Positions 6,570 through 15,500 of a DNA stretch of 22,945 bases are shown in pieces. Each line of letters starts with the position of its first letter. Position 1 is the stretch's first letter. The stretch is from a virus, in IMG/VR virus record IMGVR_UViG_3300029448_000470, positions 1 to 22,945 of that record, one strand, 5' to 3'. The notes below the pieces were generated by a model. It did not search any database. It was given only the letters and a program-made list of their open reading frames with translations, and had not been told where the DNA came from. The position numbers and the translations under genes are program-made.

Positions 6570-7031
6570 ATGGGTACTGTATATTCAATAGAGCGAACTA
6601 ATTCTCGCGCCGAACCTGTCGTAATGAACAAGACCAATCAGTTTGGTGGTCGAGTTCGCTATGCAAGAGGTGAATACGAAGCGTCGTCTTTGGCAGCCGA
6701 TGAAGTCATTGAAATGTTTACGCTTCCGAATGGCGCTCGCATCATTCGGGGTGAACTTTCACATGATGCGCTTGGTTCATCAACAACTTTATCAGTCGGT
6801 CACGCTGCTTATAAAACGGCTGCGGGAACTTCTGTTGCTTTGGATGCAGATGAGTTTAAGGCTGCTGCTGCTTCAACTTCCTTAACGGTTGTTGATATAG
6901 CTGCAACGGTAGCGCTTGGACGCAATACTGTCATTGATGCGGATGAAGATGGTTATGTTGTTACGGCAACCCTTGCGGGTGCTGCCGGAACAGGAACTAT
7001 CGTTGTTCAAATGGAGTATGTGCTTGATTAA
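6570..7031 (+). CDS. Probable capsid accessory/decoration protein (153 aa)
   Basis: This 153-residue protein follows the capsid gene by 14 bases with a strong AGGAAAGGAGC upstream of ATG 6570. It begins MGTVYSIERTNSRAEPVVMN. The rest is Ala/Thr/Val-rich and looks all-beta (FTLPNGARIIRGELSH, TVVDIAATVALGRNTVIDAD, GTIVVQMEYVLD). No membrane segment or catalytic motif is visible. A beta-rich small protein co-transcribed with the major capsid gene and followed by a terminator fits a head decoration or stabilising protein; that role is inferred from position and composition, not from a recognised family. Confidence 0.7.
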   Translation: MGTVYSIERTNSRAEPVVMNKTNQFGGRVRYARGEYEASSLAADEVIEMFTLPNGARIIRGELSHDALGSSTTLSVGHAAYKTAAGTSVALDADEFKAAAASTSLTVVDIAATVALGRNTVIDADEDGYVVTATLAGAAGTGTIVVQMEYVLD

Positions 7032-7040
7032 AACATACAT

Positions 7041-7070
7041 GAGAGGGCGGGAAACTGCCCTCTCTTTCTT
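7041..7070 (+). terminator. Rho-independent terminator after the capsid operon
   Basis: GAGAGGGC (7041-7048) pairs perfectly with GCCCTCTC (7057-7064), with one further G-U pair possible inside, over a short GGAAAC-type loop. It is followed by a T-rich tract TTTCTT (7065-7070). It lies between the capsid accessory gene and tail tubular protein A, where it would lower tail gene transcription relative to capsid. Confidence 0.85.
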
Positions 7071-7081
7071 AGGAGAAATTC

Positions 7082-7681
7082 ATGGCATCTGATGTAGACA
7101 TTGCTAATACGGCCTTAACTTCTTTAGGCGCAACAACTATTACTTCTTTAGATGAAAATTCTAATGCTGCAAGGGTTATAAATCAGCGTTTTAACAATGT
7201 TCGTGATGATGTATTTCGCTCTCATCCCTGGAATTGTCTTATATCCAGGGTTGATTTAGGTCAGGAAACAACAACTCCGGCTTTTGGTTATGCTCACCAA
7301 TACGCATTACCGGCTGATTTTTTAAGAGTATTAGAGTTTACAAACGGTACATTAACCTATCCCCAGGATAATATGATAAGTAATAGTGGTGGTGCAGTTT
7401 ATGTTATCGAAGGTAAGAAACTATTAACAGACGAAGATACGGCTAAAATTAAATATATAGCGCGGGTTACGGATCCAAACCAACTTGACGCAAATGTTAT
7501 TGAAGCCCTGGCAGCCCGGTTAGCAATGGAATGTTGTTATAAAATAACCGGATCAACTTCAATGATACAGCAAATGCGAAGTTTGTATGAAGATAAAATT
7601 AAACAGGCGCGGTTTACAGACGCAACCGAAGGTGCGCCTATGAAAGTGGAAGCTAGTGATTTTATTGAAAGTCGTTTTTAG
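7082..7681 (+). CDS. Tail tubular protein A (T7 gp11-like)
   Basis: A 199-residue protein (T7 gp11 is 196). It forms the upper ring that joins portal to tail. The start MASDVDIANTALTSLGATTI, the VFRSHPWNCLISR block and the YALPADFLRVLEF block are the characteristic motifs of the tail tubular A/gatekeeper family. The second half contains EALAARLAMECCYKITGS and a helical end. TTAGGAGA precedes ATG 7082. It is the first gene after the terminator at 7041-7070. Its stop overlaps the GTG start of tail tubular protein B by one base, so the pair is probably translationally coupled. Confidence 0.93.
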   Translation: MASDVDIANTALTSLGATTITSLDENSNAARVINQRFNNVRDDVFRSHPWNCLISRVDLGQETTTPAFGYAHQYALPADFLRVLEFTNGTLTYPQDNMISNSGGAVYVIEGKKLLTDEDTAKIKYIARVTDPNQLDANVIEALAARLAMECCYKITGSTSMIQQMRSLYEDKIKQARFTDATEGAPMKVEASDFIESRF

Positions 7682-9711
7682 TGGCACGATCTGCTCCTGG
7701 TTTACAAAGTTTTCAAGCCGGAGAAATTAGTCCAAAGCTAGAAGGCCGTGTTTCACTAGAGAAATATTCTCAAGGCTTATCAGAATTAACAAATATGGTT
7801 TCGCAACCTCATGGCGGTGTTACAAGGCGCCCAGGCACACAATTTTTAGGAGAAGTAAAAACAAGCGCAAATAAAACAAGACTTATTCCATTTCAATTTA
7901 AAACTTCCGACACTTATATATTAGAATTTGGTGATGAATATTTTAGAGTATATCGAAATGGCGAAGCTGTTATAGAAGCAGCAAAAACTATTTCGGCTGC
8001 AACAAAAGCTAGTCCAGGAGTAATTACAGCAACTTCGCATGGTTACTCAAACGGTGATGAAATTTATATAGATAGTGTAGCGGGAATGACGGAACTTAAT
8101 GGCCGTAATTACCGGGTTGCTAATGTAACCACAAATACATTTACGCTTACGGATCTTTATGATGTTGCGATAAATACCACAAACTTTACGACATATACTT
8201 CCGGTGGTTCTGCTTATCGAATACTTGAGATTGTATCGCCTTATGATAAAGATGATTTGTTTGATCTTAGATTTGTTCAATCGGCTGACACGATGTATTT
8301 CGTTCATCCAAGTTATGCAGCGCGTACTTTAACAAGATCAAGCCACACTTCCTGGACCTTTGCTACTATTTCAATAGCGGGATCTCCAAGTCCAGGATTA
8401 GCAAGTTCTAATAATTACCCGGCAACGGTTACATTTTTTGAACAGCGCTTAGTTTTTGGTGGAAGTAATAACAATCCGCAGACTTTGTGGTTTTCTAAAA
8501 ATGGCGATTACGATAACTTTACTGTTGGAACCAATGACGATGACGCATTGATCTACACCATTGCGAGTACACAGGTTAATTCTATACGGTATTTATCATC
8601 AACGCGTGTTTTAGCGGTTGGTACAAGTGGCGGTGAATATGTAGTCACAACAACAAATGATGGCCCGGTTACGCCTACAACTACTCTTATTCGTAAGTAT
8701 TCCAACTATGGAAGTGCCAATGTAGAACCTATCCAGGTTGCGGATGTAACGCTATTTCTACAGCGTGGATTAAGAAAAATAAGAGAGTTTCGTTTTGTTG
8801 GCGATGTAAATACTTCGGGCTACCAGGCTCCGGATCTTACAATTCTTGCGGAACATATAACGGAAAATGGTTTAACGCAGTTTGCCTTTCAACAGGAACC
8901 TGACTCGATTGTATGGGCTATTCGTAAAGATGGTGTTCTTCTTGGAATGACATACAGAAGAGAAGAAAATGTTGTTGCCTGGCATAAACATAAATTAGGT
9001 GGAACGTATACCGGCACACATGAAAGTTTTTCTTCTGCTACTTATACTCATGGAATGGTTGAAAGTATAGCGACCTTGCCTACGGATAGTGGTGAGGATG
9101 AACTTTACATGATTGTTAAAAGAACAATTAATAGTCAAACAAAGCGTTATGTGGAACGCCTTAAAACTTTTGATTTTGGAACAGAAACAACAAGCGTATT
9201 TTTTGTGGATTCGGGATTATCTTATTCTGGATCTGCGGTTACATCATTTTCAGCGTTGTATCATCTTGAAGGTCAAACTTTGGATGTTCTGGCTAATGGT
9301 GCAAGTCATCCAGATAAAACCGTTTCGGCCGGTGCTTTGGCTATGGATGTATCTACAACTTCGGCTGCGATTGGTTTAGAATTTACAAGTGCTATGCAGA
9401 CTTTACGCATTGAATCGGGATCTCAGGACGGAGTAAGTCAGGGAAAACCAAAAAGAATACATGGTGTTACTCTTCGGCTTCATCGAACTGTAGGAATAGA
9501 AATTGGTAGTTCTTCTTCCAATGTGGATAGGATTCCATTTCGTGATTCTAGTATGAGTATGGACACAGCCGTTCCTTTATTTACCGGGGATAAAGATGTT
9601 GAATTTAGTGGTGGTTTTGAAGATGGCGATAGATTGTATGTTCAGCAAACGCAGCCACTTCCTATGACTATTCTAGCGCTTTATCCGCGCATGAATACTT
9701 ACGACATATAA
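7681..9711 (+). CDS. Tail tubular protein B (T7 gp12-like nozzle)
   Basis: A 676-residue protein starting at GTG 7681, which shares a base with the TAG of the preceding gene. The N-terminal block SFQAGEISPKLEGRVSLEKY, then QPHGGVTRRPGTQFLGEVK and IPFQFKTSDTYILEFGDEYF, is diagnostic of tail tubular protein B, the nozzle that closes the tail tip and attaches the fibres. LPTFGF-like middle motifs appear here as FFEQRLVFGGSNNNPQTLWF with a SKNGDYDNF follow-up, also typical of the family. It is somewhat shorter than T7 gp12 (794). It is beta-rich and has no membrane segment. Confidence 0.93.
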   Translation: MARSAPGLQSFQAGEISPKLEGRVSLEKYSQGLSELTNMVSQPHGGVTRRPGTQFLGEVKTSANKTRLIPFQFKTSDTYILEFGDEYFRVYRNGEAVIEAAKTISAATKASPGVITATSHGYSNGDEIYIDSVAGMTELNGRNYRVANVTTNTFTLTDLYDVAINTTNFTTYTSGGSAYRILEIVSPYDKDDLFDLRFVQSADTMYFVHPSYAARTLTRSSHTSWTFATISIAGSPSPGLASSNNYPATVTFFEQRLVFGGSNNNPQTLWFSKNGDYDNFTVGTNDDDALIYTIASTQVNSIRYLSSTRVLAVGTSGGEYVVTTTNDGPVTPTTTLIRKYSNYGSANVEPIQVADVTLFLQRGLRKIREFRFVGDVNTSGYQAPDLTILAEHITENGLTQFAFQQEPDSIVWAIRKDGVLLGMTYRREENVVAWHKHKLGGTYTGTHESFSSATYTHGMVESIATLPTDSGEDELYMIVKRTINSQTKRYVERLKTFDFGTETTSVFFVDSGLSYSGSAVTSFSALYHLEGQTLDVLANGASHPDKTVSAGALAMDVSTTSAAIGLEFTSAMQTLRIESGSQDGVSQGKPKRIHGVTLRLHRTVGIEIGSSSSNVDRIPFRDSSMSMDTAVPLFTGDKDVEFSGGFEDGDRLYVQQTQPLPMTILALYPRMNTYDI

Positions 9712-9721
9712 GGATTAAAGT

Positions 9722-10252
9722 ATGGTTGCAAATTTGCTCCCACTATTTTTTGCCGGTAGTTCATTACTACAAGGCATAAATCAAAATAAGGCTTATAAAG
9801 AAGCTGCTGCTGCTGCTAAAGAAGCTGCAGAATTTAATGCAACTCTTATAGAGCGGGATGCTGAATTACTTGGTCAACAGCAAGAAGTTATTAAACGTAA
9901 TTTTGCCGTTACAAAAATTCGTAAAGGATTGCAATTTAAGGCTCTGCAAGGAACGGTAAAAGCACAAACAGCTTTTTCTGGTTTTGATATAGCCCAGGGA
10001 ACGCCGGTTGTTAATTTAAGAAAAAATGCAAACGAATTTAATTTTGAAAAATCTGTTGATGAATTTAATGCAGCTACAGCTTTGCAACAGCTTGAAGATC
10101 AAAAAGAAAGCTCAAAGTTAAACGCTGAATTGATGCGAATGGAGGGTGGCGCGCAGTATGCCTCATTACGTTCTCAAGGCACATCATCATTACTTGCTTC
10201 GTTTTCGGGCGCTGCTCAAGGATATAAGGCTATGGGAGGTACATTTATTTGA
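9722..10252 (+). CDS. Internal virion protein B-like (T7 gp14-like)
   Basis: A 176-residue protein (T7 gp14 is 196) in the first internal-core position. The N-terminus has a short hydrophobic stretch, LLPLFFAGSSLLQGI, followed by an Ala-rich helix KAYKEAAAAAKEAAEFNATL. The body is long amphipathic helix, and the C-terminus is Gly/Ser-rich. This mix of a hydrophobic N-terminus and long helices is typical of the ejection protein expected to reach the outer membrane during DNA delivery. AAGGA precedes ATG 9722. The stop overlaps the TTG start of the next gene (TTGA). Function rests on position and general features more than on a specific motif. Confidence 0.75.
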   Translation: MVANLLPLFFAGSSLLQGINQNKAYKEAAAAAKEAAEFNATLIERDAELLGQQQEVIKRNFAVTKIRKGLQFKALQGTVKAQTAFSGFDIAQGTPVVNLRKNANEFNFEKSVDEFNAATALQQLEDQKESSKLNAELMRMEGGAQYASLRSQGTSSLLASFSGAAQGYKAMGGTFI

Positions 10253-12507
10253 AAATACCTCTTTATACATCAAGAGCAACGGCAACCAATCAAGCGCCTG
10301 GTTCAAGCATTACTGCGCGTAAAAACCCGCAACCTTTTGTTAATGCAGCTTTAGCTAAAGCAGAAGTAGCAAATACCGCTCTTTCGGCTGTTGGCCAGTA
10401 TGCTAAACATCGTTTTGAAGTTACCAGGGATAATTTGCTTAATGAAGCTAATCTTGGAATACAGGAAGAACTTTACACTCGTTCCAGGGAATTAGCTGAC
10501 AGTGATGATATAGATAATGTTCTTGATGGCGATAATCCAATATGGAGCCAAGAAGTACAACGCATTACAGATAAGTATAAAAAAATTATTCGTAATGATG
10601 AATACAGTCAAAATACTTTTAACTTAAAAAGTAAACAAACTGAAATGCAACATAGGTTTTGGTTGCGAAACCAGGTTGACCAAAAAATTGATGTAAAATC
10701 AGTTAATAATTATGTTCTTGGGGTAAAGCAGCTTGAGGACCGGTTGGGAACCTACGATATAACGGAACAAGATTTTATTCTTGAACGTAATAGAATTGTA
10801 AGGGAAGGTGAGGACTTACTAAAAAAAGGATTGGTAAAACCAGGTTCTATTGAAGATACAATTTATAATCTTACAAAAACCCTGGCTCGTAAAAGCATAA
10901 CGGATTTTATCACTCGCAATCCTAATCGTGAATTGCAAACTTTAGATACAATACGAAAACTTATTAGAGATAACCCAGGAATGAAACGCGCGCCGGATAT
11001 GATAGGCAATCCGGAAGAAGCTGCGTTAATGAATGAATTACGATACCCATTAACTCTTTTAAGAGACTTGGATCCGGTTGACCAGGCGCAAGTGCTTGGC
11101 AACACAGATACAATAATAAATGAAATCTATGGTCCTACTGCTATGGAAAAAGCAGAGGCTATTCAACAAAAGGCCATTAAAAAAGAAAAAGAAGCAGAAT
11201 TAACAGCCCTTAGAAAAACAATAAAAAGCCAAACAACTGACATTACTACAATTATTTCAGACAGATTAGCCAACGGATATGATCTTGATGATGATACATT
11301 ACAAACTATTACGGACGCTAACGACCTTGTAAATTCTCTTGAAGTAACTCCAGAAAACGAAGAAGTAATTAAAAACTTTCGTAGAGAATATAAAAATCTA
11401 CAAATAGCGCAATCGCTTAATAAAAATCTTGCAAGAGCCACACCCTCGGAAATAGCCCAGGAATTACGGGAATTATACGCGCTTGGACCAGAAGCACAAA
11501 AAAACGAAAATACTCAATTTGCTATAGATTACCTTGAGAAGTTTCAAAAGAAAAACAATGACGGAATAAGTACAGATCCGCTTAATCATTTTGCTAAAAC
11601 TGAAAAAACCGATATTGGACAACTTGATTTAACGCACGCAAGTTTGCAAGATGGATTAGGAAATCAAAATGCTATTTCAATGCGAAAGAAAGCAGCATTA
11701 AGGGCCGAAGATCGTTACCAGTTACCAGAGGTTGTTTATCTTACAAATCAAGAAGTCAGTTTATTAAAAGATCAATTTTACGACGGAAATGTTAATTTAA
11801 AAATGGATATTCTTGGCGGGTTAGAACGCCAATGGGGAACAGCAGCAAAAGATATATTTAAACAGCTTGGTTTTAATGATGCTCAATTTACCCAAATAGC
11901 CGGGTTATATGGCGCAGGGGGAACGAGTGATACACTCAAGCGTATTCTTGTTGGGATGGATAAAGAAAAAAATAACACAAGTGCGGTGGATCCCACAGCA
12001 ATTACGCCATTAATAATTGCAGAAGAATTTGCAGATGAATTTAGTGATGTTTTTCCGGATGGTTTTTATTCTCAAGAGGATATTGCTGCCATTCAACAAA
12101 ATGCACGATATTATTTATTAAGCGGTACAAATCTGCAACCGCGTCCAAGAGATATTGAAGATGCTATTATTGCTGTAACCGGCCTAAATAAAAACACAAA
12201 TACTGGTGGTTTACAAAAATACAACAAAAAATATTTTCTTGCGCCAAGTGATGTTTCTGGTGAGCAAGTATCGGAGGCTTTAGAGTTATTTCCACCGGCT
12301 GCCCTGGAAGATCAAGGCATTGATGTATCAGCATTTGATCCAGATTTATTTGAGGAAATACGCAATGAACAATTTGACATTTTAAAATTTGCTCCTGGAC
12401 AATATATTTTTGTTGATGAAGGTGTTGTTCTTGCAGATGCCGAAGGTAATGTATTAAAGGTTGATTTAAGCGCGTTAGTTAAGTTTGTCGAAAGGACACA
12501 AAACTAA
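10249..12507 (+). CDS. Internal virion protein (T7 gp15-like)
   Basis: A 752-residue protein, close to T7 gp15 (747), lying between the gp14-like and the largest internal protein. The chosen start is TTG 10249, overlapping the preceding TGA and preceded by GGGAGG about 9 bases upstream. It is almost entirely helical and charged, with no membrane segment or catalytic motif I can see. Blocks such as FVNAALAKAEVANTALSAVG near the N-terminus and a KAEAIQQKAIKKEKEAELTA coiled-coil-like helix near residues 297-321 support a core-stack protein. It probably assembles on the portal inside the head and is ejected to span the periplasm. The assignment is mostly positional. The stop shares a base with the next ATG. 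Confidence 0.75.
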   Translation: MKIPLYTSRATATNQAPGSSITARKNPQPFVNAALAKAEVANTALSAVGQYAKHRFEVTRDNLLNEANLGIQEELYTRSRELADSDDIDNVLDGDNPIWSQEVQRITDKYKKIIRNDEYSQNTFNLKSKQTEMQHRFWLRNQVDQKIDVKSVNNYVLGVKQLEDRLGTYDITEQDFILERNRIVREGEDLLKKGLVKPGSIEDTIYNLTKTLARKSITDFITRNPNRELQTLDTIRKLIRDNPGMKRAPDMIGNPEEAALMNELRYPLTLLRDLDPVDQAQVLGNTDTIINEIYGPTAMEKAEAIQQKAIKKEKEAELTALRKTIKSQTTDITTIISDRLANGYDLDDDTLQTITDANDLVNSLEVTPENEEVIKNFRREYKNLQIAQSLNKNLARATPSEIAQELRELYALGPEAQKNENTQFAIDYLEKFQKKNNDGISTDPLNHFAKTEKTDIGQLDLTHASLQDGLGNQNAISMRKKAALRAEDRYQLPEVVYLTNQEVSLLKDQFYDGNVNLKMDILGGLERQWGTAAKDIFKQLGFNDAQFTQIAGLYGAGGTSDTLKRILVGMDKEKNNTSAVDPTAITPLIIAEEFADEFSDVFPDGFYSQEDIAAIQQNARYYLLSGTNLQPRPRDIEDAIIAVTGLNKNTNTGGLQKYNKKYFLAPSDVSGEQVSEALELFPPAALEDQGIDVSAFDPDLFEEIRNEQFDILKFAPGQYIFVDEGVVLADAEGNVLKVDLSALVKFVERTQN

Positions 12508-15500
12508 TGAGCATAATTAATCCAAGCAATCCAGAAGGATTTTTTACGCTTCAACCAAAAACCGAAGCAAGTACAGGATTTGCAGAAAACTTTAGGCAAT
12601 CAGTAAAAGCAGCGCAAGAAGCCCAAATGGGTAATTCGCGTCATAATAATGCAAAAGAAATATGGGCTGACACCATAGAGCGCCTTGAGGCGGTTGCTAT
12701 AGAAAGTGCAGACAATCCAAATTTTGAAGGGTTAAATTTAAGAAATCCGGAATATTATGGAAGCATTGGTATAGATTTTTTATTACCGGAAGAAACAGAA
12801 AAAAAGTTTTTAAAAAATTATCATAACGCTGCAAATAAAGTAATTAACACTATCAATGAATTTAAAGATGAACTTAAAAGTAAAGATCCTACACTCTTAG
12901 ATATTAGTATTGAATCTGTAGAGGAACAAACAAAACAAATATCCAGGGATGCTCTTGAAGAATTTGAGGATTTTAACAAAGCTGATAAAACTTTTATGGG
13001 TAAAATAGGTTCTTTTGCCGGTGGATTTAGAGCAAATATAACGGATCCTGTTAATATAGCTGTAACGGCTGCTACACTTCCAATGACTTCTGCAAAAACT
13101 TTGCTTGGTGTAATGTTACAAGAAGCAATGATTAATGCGGGTGCAGAAACTTTAGTGCAATCAGAAGTAAGGGATTGGTATAAGGAAATAGGCGCTGAAT
13201 ATACCCAGGAAGATTTTAACCGGGCCGTTCGTGACGCTGCTTTGTTTGGTGCAGTTTTTTCCGGAACACTTAAAATCGGTGGTAAAACTATAAAACTAAC
13301 CGCCAAACAAATGAAAAAAGGGTTGGAGTTATTACGCGGGGGTAAAAATAGTCCGGCAAATAAAGCTGCAGAACAAGTATTAGATATTGTTGAACACTCC
13401 GAAAACTCGCCTATTGTAAGTAATGTTGAACATCAAAAAAGAGTACAAGAAGCAGATATAGCTGTTGCAAATAATGTTGCTCCAACAACGCCAAACACGC
13501 CTATATCGGCTGTAAAAACTAGCGCGCTTGACCGTAAAAGTTCTATGTTTCAACAGTATGATCCCGACGAAATAGAGGTCGATGCAAAAACATTTCAGTT
13601 TAAAAGTGATGGTGATGAATTTGGAGTTACGGAACGATTAAAAGGAGTAACAACCTGGGATGAAGATTTAGCCGGTATAATTTCGGTTTATGAATATCGT
13701 GATGGCCGGGCTTTCATTGCAGATGGACACCAAAGATTAGGATTGGCCAAACGACTTCGATCCGAGCAACCAGACGCAAATATAATTCTCAACGCAATGG
13801 TATACCGGGAAGCTGATGGTGTAACTCCAGAAATGGCCAGGGTGCGCGCTGCGGTTAAAAATATCGCCCAGGGAACAGGAACCCCGCTCGATGCTGCTAA
13901 AATCTTTAGAGAAGCACCAGACGAATTTTCACGATTACCACCAAAATCAGCCCTGGCTATGATGGCTCAAGGAATTGGTAAGTTAAAAGGTGATGCCTGG
14001 GGAATGGTTGTCAATGAAAAAGTAGACTTTAATATTGCTGCAGAGGTTGGAAAAATACTGGATGAACCAGGACAACAACTTGCAGCCATGAAAGTCCTGG
14101 CTAATTTAAAAACGCAAGGTAGGCGCGTTGACCGAGGCCAGGCTGAACAAATTGTACGGCAAATACGCGAAGAAGGTTTTGACGCAACGACACAATCAAG
14201 TTTATTTGGCGATGAAGTTTTACAGGAAAGTGTTTATTTAGAACGCGCAAAAGTTTTGCAGAATGTTATTAAAAAACTAAAGCAGAATAAAAGAGTGTTT
14301 TCTACACTTACAAGAGAAGCCGGGCGTGTTGAGTCTGCCGGTAATGTTTTAGCTAAAACAGCCAATGAACGGCTGCTTAACCAGGATAATATGATTTTAC
14401 AAGGTCTTTCAAGCCTGGCCAATCGAAAAGGGGTATTATCAGATGAGCTTACGAAAGCAGCCAAAATCTTTAAAGACACAAAAAGTCTCACAAAAGCAAC
14501 AGACGAATTTTCCACAGCTATCGAAAGAGCAATATCAGATGGCGATTTCGCAAGGGAGATTGGACGCAGCCCTGGACGATTTGATGAAAATACAGGCCAA
14601 AGTTTACAACTACAAGAAGAGCCAAGCCAGGCAAGCGCAGACTTAGAAAAGTTTTCCGAACCAGGAGGAAAAGGATCTCAAGAACAAACTGCTCAAATGA
14701 AAGAAGAAAAGTTTTCTGCCGAAGAAATGGAAAGAGACAATCTTATTCAGTTAATAGATAGTGGTGCTGAACTTGATGAAATAGGGCAGCATCCGGCCGT
14801 TATTAGAGCATTAGAACAACAAAATGAAATGCCTTTAACAAGCGAAATGCCTGGCTATGGTAGCGCGGAATGGAACGCAAACCGGGTTTTTAATTTTAAA
14901 GATGGTCCGGTAAAAGGTTATTCAGATGCTATTAATAAATTTTTGGTAAATGCTGAAAGTTTAGCCTGGGATGAAATGAACATACCGTTTTCTAAAGATT
15001 TAATTAAACGCCAAAAGAAAGCAGTTATTGTTCTTGGCGCGCCGGCTGCCGGGAAAAGTACACTTGCAAATCCAATCGCTGTAAAATACGGCGCTGCGAT
15101 TGTTGATAGTGACGAAGTTAAAAAAGTTATGCCAGAATTTGCAGCCGGGGTTGGTGCAAACGCTGTTCACGAAGAAAGTAGCGCTATAGGTAAGTCTATT
15201 CTTAACGCTCAAATAGCTATGGGAAATAACATAGTTTTACCAAAAGTAGGTGACAATTTAAAATCTATACAAAAATCGATTCAAAACTTTAAAGATGCCG
15301 GGTACGATGTAACTGTTATGAATATGAAAGTTTCGCCCGAAGAAGCAATGAAGCGTATGTTTTTACGCTTTGCAAAAACAGGACGCTTAATAAACGTAAA
15401 ATATGCAAGTGGGATACTTGACAATCCAAGTCAAACATATATATCTATAAGAGAGAAAGGAGATGCCGATGGCTTCATCGAAATCGACAACAATGGGCCT

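Noticed and set aside
6643-6885. 80-residue plus frame inside the capsid accessory gene
   Set aside because: There is no ribosome site, and the Leu/Arg-rich composition is typical of a shifted reading of an Ala/Thr-rich gene.
12821-13306. 161-residue minus-strand open frame
   Set aside because: It lies wholly under a strongly supported plus-strand gene, has Ser/Leu-rich shadow composition, and no minus-strand operon exists in the window.
14443-14646. Overlapping 67-residue frame inside the polyvalent virion protein gene
   Set aside because: The upstream purine stretch is weak and badly spaced, the main frame shows no codon shift here, and the peptide looks like a frame shadow.
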